From: a virus
IMG/VR virus record: IMGVR_UViG_3300036715_000232
Span: 1 to 53,568 of that record
Length of the DNA: 53,568 nucleotides
Strand: one strand, 5' to 3'
How positions within the stretch are numbered: the stretch's first letter is position 1; every line of letters starts with the position of its first letter. Positions 39,012 to 47,208 of the stretch are shown here, piece by piece. The notes beneath the pieces were generated by a model. That model did not search any database and had not been told where the DNA came from. It worked only from the letters and a program-made list of their open reading frames with translations. Made by a program: the position numbers and the translations under genes.

Positions 39012-40967
39012 ATGAAAATAGTAACCTATGATATAGAAACCCTTAAAGAGTGTTTTCTTGTAGTTTGTTATATTCCTGGACATGATCATAAAGTGTTTCA
39101 GGTGAGCAAATGGAAGAATGAGCTTGATGCATTCATACGCTTTACAGAGAAGTTTAATGATCACTATTGGGTGGGATATAATAATCTTAGGTTTGATAGT
39201 CAAGTGTTAGAATGGATCTTTGCTAATTATGAGAATTGGAATGATGACAGTAGGCTAGAAATATGTGCTAAAATAGCTCAGAAAGCAGCTGATGTTATTC
39301 ATGATGCTAATTATGATGTATTTCCTGAATATAGAGAAGAACAGCTCAGTCTTAAACAAATAGATTTATTCAAGATTAACCATTTTGACAATAAAAACAG
39401 ACGCGTTTCATTAAAGAGATTAGAGTTTGAGATGGATCTTGAGAACATTGAGGAAATGCCTATTCACCATAACAGAGAAAACCTAACAGAAGATGAAGTT
39501 AAAACTATTGAGAATTATTGTATTAACGATGTTATTGCTACTTACAATTTTTACCTCATTACTACTGGTGTATGTGAACATCCTCTTTACAAAGGTAATA
39601 ATCAGATAGAGCTGAGACAGGATATAGAAGCTGAATTTGGTATTCCTTGTTTAAATTATTCTGATAGTAAGATAGGAGATGAGATGATTAAGAAGTATTA
39701 TTGTCAAGAGAAAGGAATAGAATATACAAAACTACCTAAGAAAGGATATTTTAGAAGGAACATAAATGTAGCTAAATGTATAGCTGAATATGTAACATTT
39801 AAAACTCCTGAGCTTCAGGGATTCCTTAATACAATAAAGAAACTTAATCTTGGACTTCAAGATGATTTTAAAGAGAACATAAACTTCTATAACAATGTCT
39901 ATACATTTGCAAAAGGTGGGCTGCATACAGAAAACGGTCCTAAAGTATTTGAAGCTGATGAAGATCATTCCATCGTTGATTGGGATGTTTCTAGTTATTA
40001 TCCTGCTATCATTATTAACAATGGTCGTTACCCTCAGCACCTTGGTAAAGAATTCCTATCAGGATATAAAAAGATGTTTGACAAAAGGCTAGAGCTCAAG
40101 CCATTAGCTAAGAAAGATAAACGTATTAAGGGTATTGTAGGAGCACTAAAGCTTGCAGTTAATAGTGTATACGGTAAGAGTTCTGACATGCAGAATTGGA
40201 TATATGACAGACAGCTCACTATGTTCACCACTATAACAGGAGAACTATCCTTATTAATGCTTATTGAGGAATATGAATTAAATGGTATACATGTAATATC
40301 TGCTAATACAGATGGTGTCACTGTGATAATATCAAATGATCTTATAGATAAGATGCATGAGATAAATAAATGGTGGATGAACATCACTACATATGAGCTA
40401 GAACGCACTGATTATCAGAAGATTATATTCTCAACAGTTAATGACTATTTAGCAATTAAAACAGATGGAGAAATTAAAAAGAAAGGGGATTTCCTCACAG
40501 ATTTTGAATTACATAAAAACAAATCAGCCAGGATTGTACCATTGGCTCTCGAACAATATTTTGTTCATAATATACCTGTTGAGCATACTATTAGGAGTCA
40601 TACTAATATCTTTGACTTCTGTTTAAGACAGAAAGCATCTAAAGATTTCCATTATGAAGGAATAATAAGATCTACAGGAGAGAAAACAATATACAACAAG
40701 CTGATAAGATATTATATATCTAATTCTGGACAGAAGCTTCTTAAAATTAAAAACCCTGAATGTCAATCTAATGCAGCATCTATTTCACAAGTGGAAGCAG
40801 GAGAGTGGCTTGCAACAGTTTGCAACCACCTTTCTAAAGATCATCCTCTAGATAACATTAATCATAGCTATTATATAGAACGCTGTGAGAGGTTAATAAG
40901 TAAAATTGTTACAGAGGGTAAGAAAAGAAGAATTATTGTAAACCCAAATCAAACTTCTTTGTTTTAG
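39012..40967 (+). CDS. DNA polymerase, family B
   Basis: This is a 651-residue protein from the ATG at 39012. An in-frame ATG at 38970 would overlap the upstream gene and precede the conserved start VTYDIET. Exonuclease motifs: D-I-E at residues 7-9, a YNNLRFD segment near 60 and YCINDVIATY near 170. Polymerase motifs: A with D325 (DVSSYYP), B with K380 to Y387-G388 (KLAVNSVYG) and C with D434 in ANTDGV. In motif C the first Asp of the usual D-T-D is Asn. The C-terminus ends QTSLF, matching the bacterial sliding-clamp-binding consensus. It is short for a family B enzyme. The gene ends with TAG within a repeat. Confidence 0.93.
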   Translation: MKIVTYDIETLKECFLVVCYIPGHDHKVFQVSKWKNELDAFIRFTEKFNDHYWVGYNNLRFDSQVLEWIFANYENWNDDSRLEICAKIAQKAADVIHDANYDVFPEYREEQLSLKQIDLFKINHFDNKNRRVSLKRLEFEMDLENIEEMPIHHNRENLTEDEVKTIENYCINDVIATYNFYLITTGVCEHPLYKGNNQIELRQDIEAEFGIPCLNYSDSKIGDEMIKKYYCQEKGIEYTKLPKKGYFRRNINVAKCIAEYVTFKTPELQGFLNTIKKLNLGLQDDFKENINFYNNVYTFAKGGLHTENGPKVFEADEDHSIVDWDVSSYYPAIIINNGRYPQHLGKEFLSGYKKMFDKRLELKPLAKKDKRIKGIVGALKLAVNSVYGKSSDMQNWIYDRQLTMFTTITGELSLLMLIEEYELNGIHVISANTDGVTVIISNDLIDKMHEINKWWMNITTYELERTDYQKIIFSTVNDYLAIKTDGEIKKKGDFLTDFELHKNKSARIVPLALEQYFVHNIPVEHTIRSHTNIFDFCLRQKASKDFHYEGIIRSTGEKTIYNKLIRYYISNSGQKLLKIKNPECQSNAASISQVEAGEWLATVCNHLSKDHPLDNINHSYYIERCERLISKIVTEGKKRRIIVNPNQTSLF

Positions 40968-41005
40968 TATATTTTTAGTATATTTGCGTATCAATGCGTA
41001 TCAAT
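40958..41005 (+). promoter_or_regulatory. Tandem repeats and promoter-like boxes after PolB
   Basis: AGTATATTT occurs at 40966-40974 and 40977-40985, followed by two perfect adjacent copies of GCGTATCAAT (40986-40995, 40996-41005). TTTG at 40958 and TATATTTG at 40979-40986 match the Bacteroidota boxes, but with a 17-base spacer, shorter than usual. The ATG of the next gene spans the junction of the 10-bp repeats. Confidence 0.45.
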
Positions 41006-41245
41006 CGTTTAAATATTGGGGATCATTTATTGGAATACCAGCTAAAGCTTGCAGGTAAAACTATGGCTGATGCTCTAAAAGACACTATGTGGTTCTTTAA
41101 TTGGACCATTACAGAGGAACAATATAAACAATATAAAGGATATGCTATTCCTCTAATAAAAAAGATATTTAAATGTAATAAGGCTAGAGCAGAAGAAACA
41201 TTTGGTTGGTTCAATTTAAACTTTGGACTTCGCATAAAAGATTAA
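40994..41245 (+). CDS. Small conserved replication-region protein
   Basis: An 83-residue protein, helical, with Trp/Phe-rich parts (DTMWFFNWTITEEQY; AEETFGWFNLNFGLR). Its ATG lies at the junction of two 10-bp direct repeats. It sits between PolB and a lipoprotein gene. The compact helical make-up would suit a small polymerase- or helicase-associated factor. Not recognised. Confidence 0.6.
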   Translation: MRINRLNIGDHLLEYQLKLAGKTMADALKDTMWFFNWTITEEQYKQYKGYAIPLIKKIFKCNKARAEETFGWFNLNFGLRIKD

Positions 41246-41247
41246 CT

Positions 41248-41577
41248 ATGAAACATTTAAGAATAGTCCTCCAACTAATAATTGGGGGACTTTTACTTTT
41301 AGGAAGTTGTTCAGCTCCTAAGAAGGTATTATCTCCTGAAACTCCAACACATGATTATATAGAAATAGATGGAGAAATGATTGAGCTAGTGCTAGACGAA
41401 TATGGTGATATATACACCAAACAACATATAGGCAGTGATGTCATATATATTCCTTTTACATTCAATGATTGGGATGAAGAACAAGGAAACAAATCTATTC
41501 ACATTAAAAATCAAAACAATGGGAGCAACACGATTTCACGAATCAGGAAGAGGAAAATCTGCACAAGAAGTTTATAG
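41248..41577 (+). CDS. Lipoprotein
   Basis: This is a 109-residue protein from the ATG at 41248. The signal peptide (MKHLRIVLQLIIGGLLLLG) has a lipobox LLGSC ending at about residue 21. The mature part is Asp/Glu-rich with beta character (YIEIDGEMIELVLDEYGDIY). The frame begins further upstream at 41206, but that start lies inside the preceding gene. Its 3' end overlaps the next gene by 59 bases. It is predicted to be anchored in the host envelope. A superinfection role is conjecture. Confidence 0.68.
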   Translation: MKHLRIVLQLIIGGLLLLGSCSAPKKVLSPETPTHDYIEIDGEMIELVLDEYGDIYTKQHIGSDVIYIPFTFNDWDEEQGNKSIHIKNQNNGSNTISRIRKRKICTRSL

Positions 41578-42064
41578 TAAACTAGTAAATGAAGCAGAAT
41601 ATGAAAATGGGCATGATTGCTATAATGGAACTATTAGTACCACTGCTGGATTTCATGATGTTACAAAAGAATGGAAAGCTAGCAAAAAAGGTCTTGATAG
41701 TTATATTAGTGCAATGCTTAATGATGCAAAAAAATATGATTGTTTTTGCATATGTATACGCAATGCTGTAGAGAATAAGAATAAAACTAAGTCTCAAGTG
41801 GAACATATAGTTACACCAGGTACAAAGAAATGGGTGTTAAAATATGTTGTATATAATTTTGATGATCAATTAGGTTCTTATAATACAAAAGGTGAAGCTG
41901 TTAAAGCTGCAAGAGCTTATACAGAGAAAACACAAAAACGTACAAGTATTGTAATGGAAAAGAAACTTGAGAAGGGTGGTTCACAAGTGGCAACAATTAC
42001 ATATAAAACCTCAACTACAGAAAAAGATGGTGAATATGTATTCTTTGGATATGCAGGAGAATAA
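41519..42064 (+). CDS. Hypothetical protein
   Basis: This is a 181-residue protein from the ATG at 41519 (MGATRFHESGRGKSAQEVYSKL). The first half reads like a small enzyme or binding domain (EYENGHDCYNGTISTTAGFHDV) and has a Cys/His pair. The second half has two beta-hairpin repeats (KWVLKYVVYNF; TKGEAVKAARAYTEKTQ). I recall similar short proteins in Bacteroidota phages and conjugative elements, without known function. The longer upstream start is disfavoured because it lies in the lipoprotein gene. Confidence 0.68.
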   Translation: MGATRFHESGRGKSAQEVYSKLVNEAEYENGHDCYNGTISTTAGFHDVTKEWKASKKGLDSYISAMLNDAKKYDCFCICIRNAVENKNKTKSQVEHIVTPGTKKWVLKYVVYNFDDQLGSYNTKGEAVKAARAYTEKTQKRTSIVMEKKLEKGGSQVATITYKTSTTEKDGEYVFFGYAGE

Positions 42065-42085
42065 TAAACCTTAAAAATTAATTTT

Positions 42086-42277
42086 ATGAAAAACGAAGAT
42101 TTTGAAATGGAAGCTCAAAAAGATTTAATATATTTGCTAGAAGAGCAGAAGCTTCTTGAAGAAGAATTGATGAGAGAGATGTATGCTGAGAAAAGAAAAG
42201 AAGCTAAGATTACAGTTATTGATGCTAGTAAAATCCCAAAAAGAGATGAAAATAGATCTGAAGTTCTACCATTTTGA
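42086..42277 (+). CDS. Small acidic helical protein
   Basis: A 63-residue, Glu/Lys-rich helical protein (LIYLLEEQKLLEEELMREMYAEKRKE). It overlaps the start of the helicase-loader-like gene by 32 bases in another frame. A coiled coil next to the initiator and helicase genes suggests a replication accessory factor, by position only. Confidence 0.55.
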   Translation: MKNEDFEMEAQKDLIYLLEEQKLLEEELMREMYAEKRKEAKITVIDASKIPKRDENRSEVLPF

Positions 42278-42866
42278 ACAACTTATTAAAAATGGATATA
42301 CACTTGACATGGTGTATCTACTTACGCTAATTGAAGAACATGAGATGGAAATCTTATGTTGTAAGATGCCTAAGATGGAAGCATTGTGTCAAGCTATAAA
42401 AAGAAAAGGATTAGTGACAGATGAATTTAAGCTTACAACAGCAGGCAAAGATCTTCTTACATTCCTTAATACAGAAACTCAGGAAGTGTTAGTTAAGAAG
42501 AAGCCTAAAGAGGAATCTTTTGAAACATGGTGGAAAACCTATCCTGGAACAGATACATTTACATATAAAGAAAAGTCTTTTACAGGAACTAGAGGTCTTA
42601 GACAAAAGAAAGATGATTGTAAGCTTAAGTTTAACAAGATTTTGAATGAGGGAGAATATACAGCAGAAGATCTTATTGCATCTCTTGAATATGAATTAAA
42701 ACAAAAGAAAGAGAATTCTATTAAAACAAAGAGCAATAAGCTAAGCTTCATGCAAAATAGCTTCACCTATCTCAATCAAAGAACATTTGAACCATTCATT
42801 GAATTAATTAAAGAGGGTAAAGAAATTAAAGAAACAAACCAAGTGCAAGGGGGCACTGATATATGA
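42246..42866 (+). CDS. Replication initiator / helicase-loader-like winged-helix protein
   Basis: This is a 206-residue protein from the ATG at 42246. The N-terminal 75 residues form a winged-helix-like domain (GYTLDMVYLLTLIEEHEME; KRKGLVTDEFKLTTAGKDLL). The C-terminal domain holds a W-K-T-Y-P motif (SFETWWKTYPGTDTF) and helices (CKLKFNKILNEGEYTAEDLI). This two-domain plan next to the DnaB-type helicase matches the replisome-organiser proteins of crAss-like phages (Rep_Org in earlier annotations, from memory). Its stop overlaps the helicase start by four bases. It probably recruits or loads the helicase. Confidence 0.75.
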   Translation: MKIDLKFYHFEQLIKNGYTLDMVYLLTLIEEHEMEILCCKMPKMEALCQAIKRKGLVTDEFKLTTAGKDLLTFLNTETQEVLVKKKPKEESFETWWKTYPGTDTFTYKEKSFTGTRGLRQKKDDCKLKFNKILNEGEYTAEDLIASLEYELKQKKENSIKTKSNKLSFMQNSFTYLNQRTFEPFIELIKEGKEIKETNQVQGGTDI

Positions 42867-43924
42867 GTTTTGAACAACTTAAAAATGAAGTGCAAGCTGG
42901 TCTTGATGGAAGAAACAATGGTATTCCTATGGGGTTCAACAGATTGAATAGATATATAGGCATTAGAAAGTCTATGTATTTCTTAATAGGTGGACTTACA
43001 GGATCTGGTAAAACCTCCTTTATAGATGATGCATTTGTTCTCAATCCATTTGATTGGTATATCAATCAGAAAGACCCAAAGATGAAGCTTAGAATAATTT
43101 ATAGATCTATGGAAAGATCTAGAACATATAAGTTTGCTAAATGGGTGAGTAGAAAGATATTCTTAGACCATGGATTTATCATTCCTGTTCCTAAGCTATT
43201 AGGATGGACAGAAAAAATGACTCATGATGAGCATGATCTTTTTCTTATGTATGAGGATTATATGGCAAAGATGGAAGATGTCATCACTATTATTGATGGT
43301 CCAGAGAATCCAGTAGGTATTGCTAAAGAGTTAAAAGCCCACGCTTTACAAAATGGTGAGATTGTTCAATTAGATCAATATAATAAACGTTATGTTCCTG
43401 CTAATGAGAATGAAATCACTCTTGTTGTTCTAGATCATATAGGACTATTGAGAACCACTAAGGACCAACCCACTAAAAAGCAAGCTATTGATAAAATGAG
43501 TGATGAGCTCAGATATGCTAGAGATTTCTATGGGTATACACCTGTAGTGGTTAGTCAGTTTAATAGAGACATTAGTAATCCTATTAGACAGAAGAATGGT
43601 GATGTAGAACCTCAGCTTGAGGATTTTGCAGATAGCAGTTCTACACAAAATGATGCTGATATTGTTCTAGCTCTATTTGATCCTATGAGATATAAAGTGG
43701 AAGATCCATCTGGTTATTCTCTGGATAAACTAAAGGATGAATATGGTGCTAAATATTTCAGAAGCCTAAGACTAATTAAAAATAGTTATGGGGAAGATGA
43801 TGTTAGAATTGGTCTTGGATTTATGGGACAAATTGGTATGTTCAAAGAGCTCCCTAAGAAAAGAGACATGACAGATTCTGATTATCAATCAGTTATAAAC
43901 AAAACATATTTTTTAAATAAATAA
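42863..43924 (+). CDS. Replicative DNA helicase (DnaB-type RecA-fold ATPase)
   Basis: This is a 353-residue protein. Walker A GGLTGSGKTS is at residues 43-52, Walker B LVVLDHIG lies at about 190-197, and PVVVSQFNRD resembles the helicase H3 region. It is shorter than full DnaB, lacking the N-terminal domain, as in many phage helicases. It overlaps the loader-like gene (ATGA). It is expected to unwind DNA at the fork with the primase encoded at 47209-48210. An opposite-strand frame here is spurious. Confidence 0.88.
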   Translation: MSFEQLKNEVQAGLDGRNNGIPMGFNRLNRYIGIRKSMYFLIGGLTGSGKTSFIDDAFVLNPFDWYINQKDPKMKLRIIYRSMERSRTYKFAKWVSRKIFLDHGFIIPVPKLLGWTEKMTHDEHDLFLMYEDYMAKMEDVITIIDGPENPVGIAKELKAHALQNGEIVQLDQYNKRYVPANENEITLVVLDHIGLLRTTKDQPTKKQAIDKMSDELRYARDFYGYTPVVVSQFNRDISNPIRQKNGDVEPQLEDFADSSSTQNDADIVLALFDPMRYKVEDPSGYSLDKLKDEYGAKYFRSLRLIKNSYGEDDVRIGLGFMGQIGMFKELPKKRDMTDSDYQSVINKTYFLNK

Positions 43925-43927
43925 ATT

Positions 43928-44068
43928 ATGAAAGAATATACGGTATGGGTAGGAGGAGTAGAAGTTAATGACTATTATCTTACAAAGGAGGAAGCTGAAA
44001 ATTTAGCTTTTGAATATAAAGATGAAGGATATGATGATGTAATAATTGAAAAAATAAATAAATTATGA
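43928..44068 (+). CDS. Small acidic protein
   Basis: A 46-residue acidic frame (VWVGGVEVNDYYLTKEEAENL). The pattern looks like a small beta-beta-alpha fold of a type I recall in short phage genes. It begins 3 bases after the helicase gene, and its TGA overlaps the next ATG. Likely real. Confidence 0.6.
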   Translation: MKEYTVWVGGVEVNDYYLTKEEAENLAFEYKDEGYDDVIIEKINKL

Positions 44069-44172
44069 AAATAAACACAGTTAGGTTTAATACCTACCCT
44101 AATAATAAAGATCATTTTAAACAAATAGTGTATGGAAAAGAAAAAGACAGCAATACAAAAAATGTATTATGA
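44065..44172 (+). CDS. Possible 35-residue protein
   Basis: A short, basic, Asn-rich frame starting at the ATGA overlap with the preceding gene and overlapping the next gene by 41 bases. The start overlap favours translation; the length and 3' overlap argue for caution. No features. Confidence 0.4.
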   Translation: MKINTVRFNTYPNNKDHFKQIVYGKEKDSNTKNVL

Positions 44173-44320
44173 TATAATGAATCAATTAGAGAAATCTGTT
44201 CAACATTATACAGACATTGAAAAGAAGCTCCTTGAAGAAGCTTATAATGCAGGAACTAATGCAGAATATGAATCTGCAGAACTATACATCCAAACATTTG
44301 AAGATGACATTAAGAGATAA
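44132..44320 (+). CDS. Small helical protein before the SNF2-type helicase
   Basis: A 62-residue helical protein (AIQKMYYDIMNQLEKSVQHY; ESAELYIQTFEDDIKR). It overlaps the start of the helicase gene by 17 bases. Coiled-coil composition suggests a protein-protein interaction role. No family recognised. Confidence 0.58.
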   Translation: MEKKKTAIQKMYYDIMNQLEKSVQHYTDIEKKLLEEAYNAGTNAEYESAELYIQTFEDDIKR

Positions 44321-45380
44321 GAAACAAAAGGAGTTTGCTACATCATTTATTAATTCAGGAAAGTTTGGTATTCTTCATTTATGCCCTAGATTTGGCAAAA
44401 CTAGAACAGCAATACATATATTTAAGGCAATGAAGCCTAAAAAGATTCTTATTGCCTATCCAGATCTTAAGATTAGAGCCTCATGGGAGGCTGATTTAGA
44501 CATTTTGAGTTATAATGTTGATAACATCACCTTTACAACACATTTGTCTCTTAAAAAGCATGTGGATGAGCAATTTGACCTTATTGTTATTGATGAGGTG
44601 CATTTATTGTCAGAAGCCCAAATAGAGGTGTGTAAAGAGCTGTTTGAAACACACAATCATATATTAGGACTATCTGGTACACTTTCTAAACACACTGAAA
44701 AAGCACTATCTGATGAGCTAAGTCTTTATATATTAGCCACTTATACAATAGAAGAAGCTATAGCAGATGGTGTTATTGTTGATTATGAGATTAACATAAT
44801 AAAGGTTCCTTTAGATGTCTTAAAAATAAATGATTATAAAGGAAAGAAAAAGACAGAAAAGAAGGCATTTGATGATTATGGGTGGGTGATAGACTCTTTG
44901 GAAAGACAGAATAGAAATACAATGTTCCTAAGGCTAGCTAGAATGAGGATTATTCAGAATAGCTATGCTAAGTTGTTGAAAACCAAGCAGATATTACAAA
45001 TGTATAAAAATGAGCGTATTCTTGTGTTCTGTGGAACAACAAAGATAGCTGATTCTTTAGGCATAGCTTCCCACCATAGCAAATCTACAGAAAAAGAAAC
45101 ATTTACAGATTTTGTTTCTGGAGAGGGTAATCATATGGCTGTTGTTAAAATTGGAAACACTGGTGTTACTTATAATCCTCTTAACAAGGTGATTATCAAT
45201 TACTTTGATAGTAATGCTGAAAACCTAGCTCAAAAGATTAATAGATGTATGGGTATGGAATATGCTACACCAGATAAGAAAGCTCATATTTACATCATTA
45301 GCTCTAATGAGGAAGTAGAACTTAAATGGCTAAAAAAAGCGTTGGAATTTTTTGATCACTCTAAAATTAAATATTTATGA
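44304..45380 (+). CDS. SF2 DNA helicase (SNF2-like)
   Basis: This is a 358-residue protein from the ATG at 44304; the frame extends upstream, but those ATGs lie in the preceding gene. Motif I is PRFGKT (GKT at 31-33), motif II DEVH at 97-100, motif III LSGT, and motif VI QKINRCMG near the C-terminus. This is a minimal two-domain SF2/SNF2-type helicase, which Crassvirales consistently encode in the replication block. Its TGA overlaps the following ATG. Likely role: recombination-dependent replication or fork remodelling. The Walker A lacks the second Gly of G-x-G-K-T. Confidence 0.88.
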   Translation: MTLRDKKQKEFATSFINSGKFGILHLCPRFGKTRTAIHIFKAMKPKKILIAYPDLKIRASWEADLDILSYNVDNITFTTHLSLKKHVDEQFDLIVIDEVHLLSEAQIEVCKELFETHNHILGLSGTLSKHTEKALSDELSLYILATYTIEEAIADGVIVDYEINIIKVPLDVLKINDYKGKKKTEKKAFDDYGWVIDSLERQNRNTMFLRLARMRIIQNSYAKLLKTKQILQMYKNERILVFCGTTKIADSLGIASHHSKSTEKETFTDFVSGEGNHMAVVKIGNTGVTYNPLNKVIINYFDSNAENLAQKINRCMGMEYATPDKKAHIYIISSNEEVELKWLKKALEFFDHSKIKYL

Positions 45381-45580
45381 AATTAGAAATTGTAAAGGAA
45401 ACAAAATGGAATGAGGAGATATGGTATTCTATTCTTTTAGATGGTGAATACATTGTGGGTAGTAGCAGTGAAGAAAAACTACTAAAAATTTATAATGATG
45501 CCAAAAGTAGTCCAAAAACATTTTTTGAAACTAAAAAAGAAGTTTTGAAATGTGAAGAAATTGACTTATCTTTGAAATAA
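45377..45580 (+). CDS. Small hypothetical protein coupled to the helicase
   Basis: A 67-residue protein (EIVKETKWNEEIWYSILLDGEYIVGSSSEE), a typical small three-stranded-sheet pattern with a helical end. It overlaps the helicase stop by four bases and precedes the Sak4-like gene by 7 bases. Similar short W-Y-x-I-x-x-D-G-x-Y proteins are common in Bacteroidota phages (recollection). No function assigned. Confidence 0.6.
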   Translation: MKLEIVKETKWNEEIWYSILLDGEYIVGSSSEEKLLKIYNDAKSSPKTFFETKKEVLKCEEIDLSLK

Positions 45581-45587
45581 AAAAACT

Positions 45588-46259
45588 ATGGCAAGTAAAT
45601 TAATTGGAATTGTAGGACCAACAGGAACAGGAAAGTCAACATCTATCAAACATTTAGATCCAAAGACCACTTACATCATCAATGTTGCAAAGAAGGAGCT
45701 TCCCTTCAAAGGTGCAGAAAAACTGTACAACACTGATAATAAGAATTACAAAGAAGTGGATGATGCAAATGAAATTACACGTTTGCTAAAAACCATTTCA
45801 GAAAAAGCTCCTCACATTAAGAATGTTATTATTGAAGACTCTAATTACATAATGAGTTTTAATATGATAGCTAAAGCTACAGAAACTGGATATACAAAAT
45901 TCACTCTGATGGCTAAAGATATGGTGGAGTTATTCAGAGAAGCTCGTAAGCTTAGAGATGATTTGAAAATATTCTATTTCACTCATCCTGAAACTATTGA
46001 AGATGCTGGTGAGATAGTAGGATATAAAATTAAAACAGCTGGTAAGATGATTGACAATCAAATTGTTCTAGAAGGTCTTCTCTCGATTTGTCTATATACA
46101 AACGTAGAAGAGGGTAAGGATGGAACTATTACATATTCATTTCTTACAAACAGATTCAAGAAATTCCCTGCTAAAAGTCCAGATGGAATGTTTACTGATG
46201 TAAAGATTCCTAACAATTTGCAATATGTTGCAGATACAATTGATGAATATTATAATTAA
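45588..46259 (+). CDS. Sak4-like RecA-fold ATPase (single-strand annealing/recombination)
   Basis: This is a 223-residue protein. Walker A GPTGTGKST is at residues 10-18 and the Walker B-like NVIIEDSNY at about 79-87. The layout (short RecA core, then KIFYFTHPE and FLTNRFKKFP) matches the Sak4/AAA_24 family used by phages for single-strand annealing with an SSB partner. The next gene encodes an SSB-like protein, which supports the assignment. A typical AAA+ sensor is not evident. It probably serves recombination during replication and repair. Confidence 0.82.
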   Translation: MASKLIGIVGPTGTGKSTSIKHLDPKTTYIINVAKKELPFKGAEKLYNTDNKNYKEVDDANEITRLLKTISEKAPHIKNVIIEDSNYIMSFNMIAKATETGYTKFTLMAKDMVELFREARKLRDDLKIFYFTHPETIEDAGEIVGYKIKTAGKMIDNQIVLEGLLSICLYTNVEEGKDGTITYSFLTNRFKKFPAKSPDGMFTDVKIPNNLQYVADTIDEYYN

Positions 46260-46279
46260 CAATTTAAAACTAGAAAAAA

Positions 46280-47146
46280 ATGTCAAGTATTGGTGGAAAA
46301 AAACGAGAAAGCGTACAACAAGAATTCAAAAAATCTGTGGGACTGTTTGAAGCAACAGTGATGGCTATCAATCCAACTATTGAGGAATATAAAGATGTCC
46401 TTAATATGGAACTTAAAGAAGATAGTAGGGCTATTGAGTATTTGGGAAAGAGCAATGATGGTAATACAACACTTCGTGTGGATGTATGGCTAGAAGATGT
46501 TAAAACCAAAAACAAATTTAAAGCTACATTCTTCCTTGAGGATAAAGAAAGAGAAAACAAAGATGGTTCTAAGAAACAATATATCAATTCTATTGGTGGT
46601 TGTTCTTGGGCTGATGATCCTAATAATCTTCCTATATGGTTTAGTGCTAGAGAATATCGTGCAGCACATTCAGGTGAAGAAGAATTATATAACTTCTTAC
46701 GCACATGGTTGGGTAATTTAGACTATCGTGATGCTGAAACCACTCTTCAAATAGAATGGAAAAAGCTTATGAAAGGAAACACTAAAGACCTTAAAGATCA
46801 GATAAATGGTGAATGGTGTACAAGCGTTGTAGCACTAGCCACTATTAAAACTGTTATTAAGGATGATGAAACTAAAGAATATCAAGGAATTTATACAAAA
46901 GCATTCCTTCCTGCTTATAGCATTAAGCAATTTAGGCTTGTTAACTATAATGATTCTAAGATAATCAGTGTTTTAAGTCAGAAGAAATCTAAAGATTTGA
47001 AGCCTCATGAAAGATTTGTAGTGAATCTTAATGGTGAATATGGATGTAAGGATTACTTCATTCTAAAGGATCTTGTAGAATATAATTCAGATGATAATTT
47101 GGTGGCATCAGATAAAACAATGTCTGATGATGGTCCAGATCTATAA
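46280..47146 (+). CDS. Single-stranded DNA-binding-like protein
   Basis: This is a 288-residue protein. The first 130 residues contain beta-rich segments fitting an OB-type fold (TTLRVDVWLEDVKTKNKFKATFFLED). A mixed region follows. The C-terminus is acidic (SDDGPDL), recalling the acidic tip of bacterial SSB. Sak4-like proteins are usually paired with SSBs, and this gene follows directly. An AATTTAAAAC element ends 9 bases before the ATG. A strong terminator follows. The identity is inferred from context and acidic tail, since no exact SSB motif is visible. Confidence 0.65.
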   Translation: MSSIGGKKRESVQQEFKKSVGLFEATVMAINPTIEEYKDVLNMELKEDSRAIEYLGKSNDGNTTLRVDVWLEDVKTKNKFKATFFLEDKERENKDGSKKQYINSIGGCSWADDPNNLPIWFSAREYRAAHSGEEELYNFLRTWLGNLDYRDAETTLQIEWKKLMKGNTKDLKDQINGEWCTSVVALATIKTVIKDDETKEYQGIYTKAFLPAYSIKQFRLVNYNDSKIISVLSQKKSKDLKPHERFVVNLNGEYGCKDYFILKDLVEYNSDDNLVASDKTMSDDGPDL

Positions 47147-47165
47147 TATTTTGTGTGTTTGCATT

Positions 47166-47203
47166 AATCCCCTGCAGAAATGTGGGGGATTTTTTTTATT
47201 TTT
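47166..47203 (+). terminator. Strong intrinsic terminator
   Basis: AATCCCC (47166-47172) pairs with GGGGATT (47185-47191 region) across an 11-13-nt loop, followed by a long T-run. It separates the SSB-like gene from the primase gene and also settles the primase start, since the frame upstream of 47209 passes through it. Confidence 0.92.
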
Positions 47204-47208
47204 ACAAT

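Noticed and set aside
46270-46704. 144-codon leftward frame opposite the SSB-like gene
   Set aside because: It is antisense to a well-supported gene in the rightward operon and its composition is typical of a shadow frame.
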